DNA from: Nocardia nova NBRC 15556
GTDB lineage: Bacteria; Actinomycetota; Actinomycetes; Mycobacteriales; Mycobacteriaceae
Length of the DNA: 64,000 nucleotides
Direction: 5' to 3'
Assembly (NCBI RefSeq): GCF_001613005.1
Contig: NZ_BDBN01000057.1
Location: forward strand, 1 to 64,000
Shown here: positions 8,861 to 16,204 of the stretch, piece by piece
How positions within the stretch are numbered: the first letter of the stretch is position 1
Layout: the number at the start of each line of letters is the position of its first letter
The notes under the pieces: generated by a model
Seen by the model: the letters and a program-made list of their open reading frames with translations, nothing else
Database searches by the model: none
What the model was told of the DNA's origin: nothing
Position numbers and translations under genes: made by a program

Positions 8861-9730
8861 ATGGCCGAACGCGGGGAACCGCTGTCCCTGCCGAAACGCC
8901 AGCTCGGCTACTACCTCAGGCAGGCCCGGGAGGAAACCGGCATGAGCCTGGCCGAGGCCGCGGCACATATCGGACGCTCGGCACCCACGTTGATGCGTAT
9001 CGAGAAGGGGCTCACCCAGAAGCTGTCGGTTCCCGAGATCGAGGCGTACTGCCGGCTGTACGAGTTCGATGAGGAGAAGGTCGAGGCGATGAAAGGCCTT
9101 GCCCAGCAGGCCGATACACAGAACTGGTGGCACGATTACGACGATCTGATTCCGGCCGACTTCGATATCTATGTGGGGTTGGAAACCGCCGCACAGGAGA
9201 TTGCGACATACCAGCCCGAACTGATCCCCGGCCTACTTCAAATCCCCGACTATGCCCGGGTCCTTTCGCGAAACGCGTTGCCGAGCGGCACGGATGACGC
9301 GATCGAACGGCATGTCCACCTCAAAATGCGACGGCAACTCCTCGTCACTCGCAAGGTCCGGCCAGTTGGATTGCAGCTCATCGTTCATGAGGCGGCTCTT
9401 CGTCGTGTCGTCGGAAGCGGCAAAGTGATGAGTTCCCAGGTGCGTTACCTGGCAGATATAAGTACGCGCGCGAATATCGACATTCGGATTCTTCCATTCA
9501 CCGCCGGCGTACCGGTAGGCGAAGCGATCGGTCCATTCGTGATGCTGCGCTTCGGCCACGCCAACCACAACGTCGTGTACGCGGAAACCTACACGGGTGA
9601 CCTGTATTTGGAGAAACCCGCTAGCCTCCGTCGGTACGCTGGAGCATACGAGGTCATGCAGTCTGCCGCACTGGATGCGGCACGCAGCAGGATCACGTTA
9701 CGGCAGATAGCGAAGGAGCATCTAGGGTGA
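8861..9730 (+). CDS. XRE-family regulator with DUF5753 domain
   Basis: 289 residues from ATG 8861 with AAAGGGG upstream. The N-terminal helix-turn-helix spans about residues 15-70 (LRQAREETGMSLAEAAAHIG and SAPTLMRIEKG). The rest is the DUF5753 effector region, typically starting IATYQPELIPGLLQ and ending with the ETYTGDLYLEKPA block. Such proteins pair with a small DUF397 partner in Streptomyces and Nocardia, as in WhiJ/BldB-like loci. Here the partner overlaps the stop codon (GTGA). Confidence 0.9.
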   Translation: MAERGEPLSLPKRQLGYYLRQAREETGMSLAEAAAHIGRSAPTLMRIEKGLTQKLSVPEIEAYCRLYEFDEEKVEAMKGLAQQADTQNWWHDYDDLIPADFDIYVGLETAAQEIATYQPELIPGLLQIPDYARVLSRNALPSGTDDAIERHVHLKMRRQLLVTRKVRPVGLQLIVHEAALRRVVGSGKVMSSQVRYLADISTRANIDIRILPFTAGVPVGEAIGPFVMLRFGHANHNVVYAETYTGDLYLEKPASLRRYAGAYEVMQSAALDAARSRITLRQIAKEHLG

Positions 9731-9939
9731 GCGCTGATCTATCCGGGGCGAAGTGGTTCAAGAGCAGTCGAAGCGGGGGCACGAAGGAGTGCGTCGAGGT
9801 CGCATTCCTCGACGGTGGAGCGGTCGGTGTCCGCGACTCCAAGAACCCAGGTGGCCCAGCCCTCGTGTTCACCCCCGCTGAGTGGGACGCCTTCACCAGC
9901 ATCGTGGGCAACGGCGGCCTCGACGGATCACAGGCGTAG
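9727..9939 (+). CDS. DUF397 partner protein
   Basis: 70 residues starting at GTG 9727 inside the XRE gene's stop codon. The family pattern is clear: WFKSSRSGGTKECVEVAFLD, then VGVRDSKNPGGPALVFTPAEWDAF. DUF397 proteins are thought to modulate or antagonise their cognate XRE-DUF5753 regulators. Strict translational coupling suggests equimolar production. Confidence 0.9.
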   Translation: MSADLSGAKWFKSSRSGGTKECVEVAFLDGGAVGVRDSKNPGGPALVFTPAEWDAFTSIVGNGGLDGSQA

Positions 9940-10039
9940 TCGACCGGCGCAGCGAGTCGGCCGGGCGGCTCGCAGTCGGTGATTCCGCACGGATCCCTGT
10001 TTCAGGAATCGGCGAGTCTGAAAAGTGTTGCGCCACAGT

Positions 10040-10056
10040 CCTGCTGGCACAGCAGG
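10040..10056. terminator. Candidate bidirectional terminator hairpin
   Basis: CCTGCTG-GCA-CAGCAGG, seven perfect pairs with a three-base loop between convergent genes. No T-tract is present, as is common in actinobacteria. Confidence 0.45.
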
Positions 10057-10063
10057 CCGGGCC

Positions 10064-10102
10064 GCCACCGGCACCGGTTCTCGCTGCCACCGGCACCGGT
10101 TC
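10064..10102. repeat. 17-base direct repeat, two copies, 22-base period
   Basis: GCCACCGGCACCGGTTC occurs at 10064-10080 and again at 10086-10102, separated by TCGCT. It lies between convergent genes. No function is evident. Confidence 0.7.
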
Positions 10103-10247
10103 GCGGCGAGCTCCAGGCCGATCCCGCGTCCAGTACCACCGCGGGAGCGCTCGGACGGTCTACACGTAACACTGCCCCAGCGCCGATGGAGGTGGTCAGC
10201 GCGGCATCGTCGTGTCGGCATTCGCGACTGTCGATCCTCCCGATCCG

Positions 10248-10667
10248 CTAAGTACCGGAATCGGGCTGAAGCTCGAAAGGCACTGGGCAGGAGGGTGTCT
10301 CACTGCAGGTGAGCAGGTCCTCGCACCCGGCGGCCAACGCGGCACGCAGGGTGTCGCGGACCGCGCCGAGTTCGGCCAGTTCGGCATCGACCTCCGCAAG
10401 CTTGACGCGCGCACGGGTCCGCAATCCGGCATCGCGCCGGTGGTGGCTGGTACCGGAGAGCAGGTCGGCGACCTCGTCGAGGGTGAACCCGAGCCGCTGG
10501 GCAGCCTTGATCACCCGCAGCACCGTCACCGCTTCCTCCGGATACAGGCGGTGCCCGCCGAGGGTGCGCTGCGGTTCGGCCAGCAGGCCGCGGCGTTCGT
10601 AGTACCGCAGGGTCTGGGTGTTCACCCCGGCCGCGGCCGCGAGCTCGCCGGTGCGCAGCCCGGTCAC
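10248..10667 (-). CDS. MerR-family metal-type transcriptional activator
   Basis: 139 residues from GTG 10667, which overlaps the stop of the upstream gene (GTGA). The N-terminal helix-turn-helix reads TGELAAAAGVNTQTLRYYERRGLL, followed by the wing and a dimerisation helix. The C-terminal loop CEDLLTCSETPSCPVP supplies three cysteines in the region where mercury, lead or cadmium sensors of this family bind metal. Coupling to the Cys-Cys protein and the adjacent cmtR/CDF genes supports metal sensing. The exact metal is not determinable. Confidence 0.85.
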   Translation of the reverse strand: MTGLRTGELAAAAGVNTQTLRYYERRGLLAEPQRTLGGHRLYPEEAVTVLRVIKAAQRLGFTLDEVADLLSGTSHHRRDAGLRTRARVKLAEVDAELAELGAVRDTLRAALAAGCEDLLTCSETPSCPVPFELQPDSGT

Positions 10668-10999
10668 CGCGCACCGCCGGTGATGCGGGCGGCGAATGCG
10701 TCGAGCACCGCCGTATAGGCCGGTGGGACAACGATACTCAGCACTGAACCTTCCTCGGTGGCGCCGAAGTCGAACGCGAAGAACGAGCAACAGCTACTCT
10801 CCCGCGCCGCGAGGTCCCGGGCCCGCGGCTCGGCATCGGCGGCGAGAATCAGGTCGAGCCGGTGAGGGCCCGGTCGACGAACAGCACGGACCGCCTCAGC
10901 GAGAAACCGATCGAACTCGGCCACCCGGATCGGCTGCTCGGCCGTGGGCAGGGTGCATGCCGACGGCACCCAGTCGTCCTGAAGCGGAGAAATCGTCAT
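10664..10999 (-). CDS. Small Cys-Cys protein in MerR operon, putative metal-binding
   Basis: 111 residues from ATG 10999. The notable motif is ESSCCSFFAFDF near residue 70, with two adjacent cysteines, followed by a beta-strand segment SVLSIVVPPAYTAVLDAF. Similar small proteins accompany MerR regulators in actinobacterial metal loci, and a thiolate metal site is the natural inference. Translation is coupled to the downstream merR gene. A promoter with a 19-base spacer ends close to the ATG, so the mRNA may be leaderless. Confidence 0.65.
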   Translation of the reverse strand: MTISPLQDDWVPSACTLPTAEQPIRVAEFDRFLAEAVRAVRRPGPHRLDLILAADAEPRARDLAARESSCCSFFAFDFGATEEGSVLSIVVPPAYTAVLDAFAARITGGAR

Positions 11000-11006
11000 A
11001 TGTCGA

Positions 11007-11037
11007 CGGTAAGCCTGTACCCCGGTACCGGATGCAA
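11007..11037 (-). promoter_or_regulatory. MerR-type promoter/operator with 19-base spacer
   Basis: On the minus strand TTGCAT (11037-11032) is followed by a 19-base spacer and then TTACCG (11012-11007). The spacer contains the palindrome GTACCCCGGTAC (11017-11028). An overlong 19-base spacer with a central dyad is the hallmark of MerR-activated promoters. Transcription would begin at about 11000, at the ATG of 10999. Confidence 0.55.
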
Positions 11038-11081
11038 GCTCGAGATTCACCCGAAGACCACCCAGCAATAATTCACTCTTT

Positions 11082-11093
11082 TCTGTATACAGA
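11082..11093. promoter_or_regulatory. Candidate CmtR operator
   Basis: Perfect 12-base palindrome TCTGTATACAGA, 21 bases before the cmtR-like start codon. It lies in the AT-rich gap between the two divergent metal operons. Confidence 0.5.
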
Positions 11094-11114
11094 TTTCGAT
11101 GTACCGTTTATGTT

Positions 11115-11450
11115 ATGCAGACGTTGCCTGTGGCCCACACCGATGCGCTGGCCCGCTTCGGGCACGCCCTGTCGGATGCGACCCGCACCCGGATCCTGCT
11201 GAGCCTGCGCACCGGTCCGGCCTATCCGGCGGAGATGGCCGAGCAGATCGGGGTATCTCGCCAGATTCTGTCCAATCATCTTGCGTGCCTGCGCGGATGC
11301 GGGCTGGTCGTAGCGGTCCCCGAGGGTAGGCGTAACCGTTACGAACTTGCCGACCACCGCATCGCCGCCGCCCTCGAAGACCTGCTCGGGCTGGTGCTCG
11401 CGGTCGATCCGGCCTGCTGCCCCGCCGCCGAGACCGAGGGCTGCTGCTGA
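11115..11450 (+). CDS. cmtR: ArsR/SmtB-family Cd/Pb sensor, CmtR-like
   Basis: 111 residues. The winged helix ends ILSNHLACLRGCGLVVAVPEG. Cys58 and Cys62 occupy the positions of the two helix-4 ligands of M. tuberculosis CmtR (Cys57, Cys61). The C-terminal tail ends in Cys-Cys pairs at 101-102 and 110-111, matching the third CmtR ligand near 102. CmtR dissociates from DNA on Cd(II) or Pb(II). The next gene, a CDF exporter, starts within this stop codon (ATGA). Confidence 0.85.
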   Translation: MQTLPVAHTDALARFGHALSDATRTRILLSLRTGPAYPAEMAEQIGVSRQILSNHLACLRGCGLVVAVPEGRRNRYELADHRIAAALEDLLGLVLAVDPACCPAAETEGCC

Positions 11451-12163
11451 TGTCGCAGTCGCTGGGTATGCCGGGTGTGCCGTCGACCGTGGCGGCCGGC
11501 CCGTCGTCGCAGCGGCGTGCCGTGCTGGCGCGGCGGATCCGCTGGTTCGTGGCCGCGACCATCTCCTACAACGTCATCGAGGCGATCATCGCGCTCACCG
11601 AGGGCAGCCGGGCGTCCTCGACCGCGCTGATCGGATTCGGACTGGATTCGGTGATCGAGGTGTCTTCCGCGGCCGCGGTGGCGTGGCAGTTCGCCGGACC
11701 GAACCCGGAGGCCCGGGAGAAGATCGCGCTGCGCATCATCGCGTTCTCGTTCTTCGCACTCGCGCTCTACGTCACCGTCGACTCGATCCGCGGCCTGCTC
11801 GGAATCGGTGAAGCTCGCCACTCCCCCATCGGAATCGGTTTGGCCGCAGTCAGTTTGGTGATCATGCCCATCCTGTCGGCCGCGCAGCGACGCGCCGGTC
11901 GCGAACTGGGCTCCGCCAGCGCGGTCGCCGACTCCAAACAGACCCTGCTCTGCACCTACCTGTCCGCGGTACTGCTCGTCGGTCTGCTACTCAACGCCCT
12001 GTTCGGATGGTCGTGGGCCGATCCGATCGCCGCACTGGTCATCGCCCTGATCGCGGCGAAGGAGGGCGTGAACGCCTGGCGCGGCGACACCTGCTGCCCC
12101 ACCCCGGCCGCCCTCGGCCCGCACCAGACCGACGACCACACCTGCGACTGCGAGCACCCGTGA
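11450..12163 (+). CDS. Cation diffusion facilitator-type metal exporter
   Basis: 237 residues with several membrane segments. The usual metal site is altered: GFGLDSVIEVSS gives Asp-x3-Glu in one helix, and DSKQTLLCTYLS in a later helix supplies Asp and Cys rather than the usual His/Asp pair. The C-terminus is Cys/His-rich (DTCCP and HTCDCEHP). A thiolate-containing site suits soft metals such as Cd(II) or Pb(II), consistent with the coupled CmtR-like sensor. The full-length cytoplasmic CDF domain is missing, so this is a compact variant. Confidence 0.8.
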   Translation: MSQSLGMPGVPSTVAAGPSSQRRAVLARRIRWFVAATISYNVIEAIIALTEGSRASSTALIGFGLDSVIEVSSAAAVAWQFAGPNPEAREKIALRIIAFSFFALALYVTVDSIRGLLGIGEARHSPIGIGLAAVSLVIMPILSAAQRRAGRELGSASAVADSKQTLLCTYLSAVLLVGLLLNALFGWSWADPIAALVIALIAAKEGVNAWRGDTCCPTPAALGPHQTDDHTCDCEHP

Positions 12164-12267
12164 TCGCGTGTAAGTAGCCGCACATCGCCGCGAAAACCTG
12201 TTGCCGGACAACCGGGACCACTGCTATCTTTCCCGGAGCCGTGCAAGAGAACGAGGAGGTGGTACCC

Positions 12268-12321
12268 GTGAACGCAGTATCGACATGGGTGCTCCCCTCA
12301 GGGGTCACGGTCGGGCGATAG
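12268..12321 (+). CDS. 17-residue leader peptide upstream of alpha/beta hydrolase gene
   Basis: GTG start at 12268 preceded at ideal distance by GAGGAGG (12253-12259), the best ribosome site in this stretch. The product would be VNAVSTWVLPSGVTVGR, ending with TAG at 12319-12321. It is followed immediately by a stem-loop that reaches to the hydrolase start codon. This arrangement is typical of leader peptides whose translation controls a downstream gene. The peptide is not a long repeat of one amino acid, so it is not an obvious biosynthetic attenuator. Confidence 0.6.
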   Translation: MNAVSTWVLPSGVTVGR

Positions 12322-12364
12322 GTCGTCCGGGAGCGCCGCGAAAGCACTCCCGAAAGGCACGACC
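12289..12364 (+). promoter_or_regulatory. Mutually exclusive RNA stems between leader ORF and hydrolase start
   Basis: GGGAGCGC (12329-12336) can pair upstream with GTGCTCCC inside the leader ORF (12289-12296) or downstream with GCACTCCC (12344-12351, one mismatch). The downstream stem is extended by GGTCGT (12321-12326) pairing with ACGACC (12359-12364), just before the hydrolase ATG. It encloses the GAAAGG ribosome site. A ribosome terminating at the leader stop would cover the shared arm and open the site. Confidence 0.55.
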
Positions 12365-13096
12365 ATGCATCTCACCTCGGAACAGCGTCTCGACGACGAC
12401 GTCCTCGAACGCCGGTTCACCCTCGGCGAGATCCCCGGCATCCTGTGGACGCCGGCATCCTCCCCCGCACCCACACCGCTGATCCTGCTCGGCCATCCCG
12501 GCGGACTGGACAAGATGTATCCCCGTCTGGCGGGCCGGGCCCGGCGCGCGGTGGCGCAAGGCTACGCCGCGGCCACGATCGAACTCCCCGGCAGCGGTGA
12601 CCGGCCGCGTTCCCCCGACGCCGAGCAGGCCCGCGCCGATCTGCGCCGGGCGGTTCAGGCCGGCGAACCGGTCGACGGCGAGATCGTGGACCGGCTCGTC
12701 CTACCGCTGGTCGACAAGGCGGTACCGGAATGGCGGGCCACCCTGGACGCCCTCCTGTCGCTGCCCGAGATCGGCGGGCCGGTCGGGTTCTCGGGAGGGG
12801 TGATCGCCATCGCGCTCCGGCTGGCGGTCGTCGAGCCACGCATCGTGGCTGCCGTGTTCTTCGCCGGAAGTTTCGTGCCCCGCAGCATGTTCGACGAGGC
12901 CCGGCAGGTCACCATCCCGCTGCTGGTCCTGCTGCAGTGGGACGACGAAGGAAACGATCGGCAGCAGGCCCTCGACCTGTTCGACGCCTTCGGCTCGAAG
13001 GAAAAGACGCTGCACGCCAACATGGGCGGGCACACCGGCGTCCCGCACTTCGAGGGAGACTACGGAGACCAGTTCTTCGCACGGCATATGAAGTGA
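12365..13096 (+). CDS. Alpha/beta hydrolase (dienelactone hydrolase-like)
   Basis: 243 residues. The nucleophile elbow is GFSGG, the acid lies in LLQWDDEGNDRQQ, and the histidine is in MGGHTGVPHFEGDY, giving a complete triad in the expected order. HPGGLDK near residue 42 supplies the oxyanion loop. There is no signal peptide, so it is cytoplasmic. It is the only gene behind the leader-ORF switch at 12268-12364, so induction may depend on translation of the leader. The substrate is unknown. Confidence 0.85.
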   Translation: MHLTSEQRLDDDVLERRFTLGEIPGILWTPASSPAPTPLILLGHPGGLDKMYPRLAGRARRAVAQGYAAATIELPGSGDRPRSPDAEQARADLRRAVQAGEPVDGEIVDRLVLPLVDKAVPEWRATLDALLSLPEIGGPVGFSGGVIAIALRLAVVEPRIVAAVFFAGSFVPRSMFDEARQVTIPLLVLLQWDDEGNDRQQALDLFDAFGSKEKTLHANMGGHTGVPHFEGDYGDQFFARHMK

Positions 13097-13171
13097 TGCC
13101 GCGCAGCGTCTCTCGACCTGCACCCCATGCGGTCCCGTCGGCATGTCGCTGCGCATAACCGTGCACACCGC

Positions 13172-13190
13172 ACCGCCCTATGCGGTTTTC
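13172..13190. terminator. Weak terminator-like hairpin
   Basis: ACCGC-CCTAT-GCGGT followed by TTTC, in the intergenic region downstream of the hydrolase gene. Five pairs only. Confidence 0.3.
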
Positions 13191-13342
13191 CGCGATTTTC
13201 ATCGAGGTTTGCACGATATGTTCGGCCGAGACAGACCCGCCGCTATCGCACCAGCATCCAGTCGAATGTCGTTGCGGTGTCAGCAGTTGCCGCCACGATG
13301 ACGGTAGCTCGCAGCTGACCCGACCGGCCGGCGCCGGTCGGG

Positions 13343-13837
13343 TCAGCATCCCCGCGAATCATGCGAGGCCGTCGGTCGGTTAGCGGGAGGGGTCCGGGTG
13401 ATTTCGTTGATCGTTCGCGTCAAACGCGGCGCCGCCTGGTCGCTGTCGTGAGCCGACAAGGCTTGGTTGACGATCAGCCAATCTTCGATGTTGTCACCAC
13501 CGACGTACTTGCGAAAACAGTTGTAGATCGCGTAGTAGGCGAACTCCACCGGGTCGGGGAAGGCGAGATCATCGTCTTGCAGCGCGGTGATGGGCTCGAG
13601 ATACCGGTTGCCGACATCCGCGAGATCCACACCGGCCCCGGCAGAGCGAAGGGCATCGGCGGGAAGCTCGACATCCACGTGGTGCCGCATTCCGACAACC
13701 GAGTCGCGATAGCGTAGCGCGCTGGGCTTCTCCCGCACGTAACCGATCCAGGTCGGCAGCGCATCCTCGCACAGCGACAGGTGAACCCGTCGTCTGTACT
13801 CGGTTCCGAGTTGGAAGAAAAGGGCGCTCGGCGTCAT
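13343..13837 (-). CDS. Hypothetical protein, 164 aa
   Basis: Starts at ATG 13837; a GTG at 13846 is in frame too, and neither has a good ribosome site. The protein has aromatic-rich segments (FPDPVEFAYYAIYNCFRKYVGG and EDWLIVNQALSAH) and an Asp-rich middle, consistent with a compact helical domain. No family is recognised. A 57-base intergenic repeat begins seven bases upstream of the start codon and may carry or replace its promoter. Confidence 0.6.
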   Translation of the reverse strand: MTPSALFFQLGTEYRRRVHLSLCEDALPTWIGYVREKPSALRYRDSVVGMRHHVDVELPADALRSAGAGVDLADVGNRYLEPITALQDDDLAFPDPVEFAYYAIYNCFRKYVGGDNIEDWLIVNQALSAHDSDQAAPRLTRTINEITRTPPANRPTASHDSRGC

Positions 13838-13843
13838 GAACGA

Positions 13844-13900
13844 CACTCTGCCAAGTGGCGCATCAGTTTTCGATCGCCGGTGCCGGCGGGCGCTCTTGCG
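13844..13900. repeat. Intergenic repeat element, copy A
   Basis: Begins CACTCTGCCAAGTGGCGCA (identical over 19 bases to copy B at 18378). A 14-base variable stretch follows, then CCGGTGCCGG and GCGCTCTTGCG. GCCAAGTGGC is an internal dyad. It lies between a hypothetical gene and an oxidoreductase remnant. Confidence 0.65.
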
Positions 13901-14011
13901 GGGTCTCTTGGTCGATGGCGGCTCGGTCCGAAGCGGCTGTGCGCGAGCATGTTCGCACGCGCACTACCGTTGCCTTGGCCGCGTCTTCGGAAGGGCTTGC
14001 GGACCGCGGAT

Positions 14012-14209
14012 TCAGTAGCCGACGGTGAAACGCCGCTGCACGAAGCGAGGAGTCTCGATCTCGTCGAGTAATGCGACGGCGGTGTCCTCGAACGAGATAC
14101 GACTGCGGCCGTCGCGGTCGAGGACCGGCTGGTCTCCGCCCACCCGGAAGCGGGCGGTGCGCTCGCCGGGGCCGATCTGCTCGGCGGGGCTGAGATAGGT
14201 CCACAGGCG
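14012..14209 (-). pseudogene. 3' remnant of an NAD(P)H-binding (NADH-flavin reductase, YwnB-like) gene
   Basis: The last 65 codons match the C-terminus of the atypical SDR family with an NAD(P)H-binding domain: WTYLSPAEQIGPGERTARFR, then GGDQPVLDRDGRSRISFEDTAVALLDE, ending RRFTVGY. Upstream of about 14209 the frame stays open to 14494 but the sequence no longer resembles the family. The N-terminal GATGxxG dinucleotide-binding motif is absent in all frames. This is a truncated, presumably dead gene. Confidence 0.7.
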
Positions 14210-14577
14210 GTTCGACGTCCGCAGCACAGTCGCGCCACAGTCGCGTACACGGTGGGGTCCGCGATATCGCCGCTCTCCGCGAGCGAACCGAACCAGCTCA
14301 GCGGTGACGGGCAACGAACGTCCTGTCATGCCGCATATCGCGCCGGCGAACTCGCCCCACGACTCGGACATGCCGAAACCAACTGGGGGCAGTAATCCCG
14401 GCCCAGCGAAGCTATGACTCGCATCACAAGGTGTTATCCCGCAGTCGTGGGCGGTGTCGCGTGGGCGTGCCCGAACACAACGGCATTCGCCCACAGTCGT
14501 GGCGATCGGCAGCGGCTACGTCGCCGGCGTGGCGGCGTCGACGACCAGCCACACTCAACCAGTGAACAGGACAAACC
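14210..14577. other. Non-coding stretch upstream of yceI-like gene
   Basis: About 370 bases with no convincing gene. The minus-strand frame running through it is continuous with the oxidoreductase remnant but does not look like protein-coding sequence. It may be decayed sequence. Confidence 0.5.
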
Positions 14578-15120
14578 ATGACGAGCAACATCGAGTCGAG
14601 TGAACTGACCGGGAACTACGTCATCGATACCGAGCACACCCGAATCGGGTTCATCGCCCGGCACACGATGTCCACGAGGGTGCGCGGTAGCTTCGGCGAG
14701 TTCGAGGGCAACGCGCACCTGGACGGTGACCACCCGTCGAAGTCGAACGCCCAGCTCATAATTCGGGCACAGAGCCTCGACACCGGTAACAAGCGGCGCG
14801 ACGATCTGGTGGCAAAGAAGTTCCTCGGTGCAGACGACCACCCGACCATCACCTTCACTCCGACCGAGGTCGAACAGACCGGCGCAACCATCCTCAGAGC
14901 CACCGGCGACCTGACTATCCGCGGCGTCGCCGCACCCGTCACCGTCGACTTCGAATCGACTGTCAGGCAACGCGATACGCGCGGGATCGTCCGGCTCGGC
15001 CTCACCGGCAGCACCACCGTCGACCGCAAGGACTGGGGCGTGCATTGGAAGGCGGCCGTCGGCATGGTCAGCCCGAAGGTCACCCTGGAATTCGACGTCG
15101 TCGCGGTGCGCCGGTCCTGA
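14578..15120 (+). CDS. YceI-family lipid-binding protein
   Basis: 180 residues, ATG 14578. The family landmarks are visible: YVIDTEHTRIGFIARH near the N-terminus, SFGEFEGNAHLDGD, a central AQSLDTGNKRRDDLVAKKFL, and a closing VSPKVTLEFDVVAV. YceI proteins form a lipocalin-like barrel that binds isoprenoid or amide lipids. No signal peptide is present, so this copy is cytoplasmic, as usual for actinobacterial members. Confidence 0.9.
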   Translation: MTSNIESSELTGNYVIDTEHTRIGFIARHTMSTRVRGSFGEFEGNAHLDGDHPSKSNAQLIIRAQSLDTGNKRRDDLVAKKFLGADDHPTITFTPTEVEQTGATILRATGDLTIRGVAAPVTVDFESTVRQRDTRGIVRLGLTGSTTVDRKDWGVHWKAAVGMVSPKVTLEFDVVAVRRS

Positions 15121-15168
15121 GCGACAGCGGAAACGCTTGTCCGCCATAGCAAGAGAAGGGGAAGGTAG

Positions 15169-16104
15169 ATGAGGTCCGATGGGGCACCACAGCGGAGACG
15201 CCGGCGGTGGTGGATACTCGTGGCGGCGCCGGTCCTGCTGGTGATCGGTATGGTGGCGCCGGCCCGGGCCGATCCGGGCACGGACCCGGCGCCCGGTGAA
15301 TGGCTGTATGCCGACACCCCGGCGGCGCGGTTCCACTATCGGAAAGCGGGCGAGGGACCGCCGCTCATCCTGCTGCCGGGCGGGACCCTATGGTCGTACA
15401 CCTACCGCGACATCATCCCGGCGCTCGCCACAGACCACACCGTCTATGCCGTCGATCCGCCCGGCACCGGGTACACGACGCTGCACGATCCCGGCTTCGG
15501 ATACGACGTGCATGCCATGGCGGATGCGTTGCGCCAGTTCGTATCCGCGGTCGGGCTGACACGTGCGTCCGTCCTCGCACATTCCCTGAACGGTTCCGTC
15601 GCGGTGGATTTCGCCGCACGGTATCCGCAACAGGTAGATCGTTTGGCACTGCTCGCGCCGCTGGTCCTCGACACCCGGCTCAACGCGAACATGCAACTGA
15701 TGCGGCAGCCGGTCATCGGCGAACTGGCCACATCGGTGATGACCAGGGACATCTATCGAGCGAGCCTGCGGGACGCCTACGCGCATCCGGAAATACTCAC
15801 CGAGGACCTGACCGACACGTATTGGGCCCCGCTCAGCCGTCCGGAGAATCGGACCGCCATGTGGAAGCAGCCTCGGCACCTCGATCTGGCGGCCGTACAG
15901 CGGGAGGCAAGCGAGGTCCGCGCCGACACGCTGATCCTGTGGGGTGAGAACGACCGTGTCGTCGATCCGTCGCAGGCCCAGCCGCTCGCGCGGCTGATCC
16001 CGACGTCCAGGCTGCGGATCGTCCCCGGCGCCGGACACAATGTCCACGAGGACGATCCAGCCACGGTCACAGCCGCCCTCACCGAGTTCTTCGGCCCGCA
16101 CTAG
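15169..16104 (+). CDS. Secreted alpha/beta hydrolase
   Basis: 311 residues with a signal peptide (RRRRRWWILVAAPVLLVIGM then APARA). The fold shows LLPGGTLWSYTYRDIIPALA (oxyanion loop), a nucleophile elbow AHSLNGS, the acid in GENDRVVDPS, and His in GAGHNVHEDD. The first glycine of GxSxG is replaced by Ala, a minor variant. It probably hydrolyses an ester or lipid outside the membrane. GAAGG supplies the ribosome site. Confidence 0.85.
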   Translation: MRSDGAPQRRRRRWWILVAAPVLLVIGMVAPARADPGTDPAPGEWLYADTPAARFHYRKAGEGPPLILLPGGTLWSYTYRDIIPALATDHTVYAVDPPGTGYTTLHDPGFGYDVHAMADALRQFVSAVGLTRASVLAHSLNGSVAVDFAARYPQQVDRLALLAPLVLDTRLNANMQLMRQPVIGELATSVMTRDIYRASLRDAYAHPEILTEDLTDTYWAPLSRPENRTAMWKQPRHLDLAAVQREASEVRADTLILWGENDRVVDPSQAQPLARLIPTSRLRIVPGAGHNVHEDDPATVTAALTEFFGPH

Positions 16105-16165
16105 CCTGCGGACGAGTTGGGCACCGGGGATGAGGATGCGATTCCGGCTGTTGCGAGGTGACGCG

Positions 16166-16193
16166 TGTCACGCCGTGTTACGTCGTGGGCGTT
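16166..16193 (+). promoter_or_regulatory. ECF41-type promoter
   Basis: TGTCACG (16166-16172), 17-base spacer, CGTT (16190-16193). ECF41 sigma factors are reported to recognise TGTCACA and CGTC with a similar spacing. Transcription would start close to the ATG at 16205 and drive the oxidoreductase and the sigma factor gene, giving autoregulation. Confidence 0.55.
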
Positions 16194-16204
16194 TCCGGTG
16201 TCTG

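Larger units (their letters stand above)
9940..10247. other. Convergent intergenic region
   Basis: 308 bases between the DUF397 gene and the oppositely oriented MerR gene. I see a hairpin and a short direct repeat (listed separately) and no credible coding frame. Confidence 0.5.
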
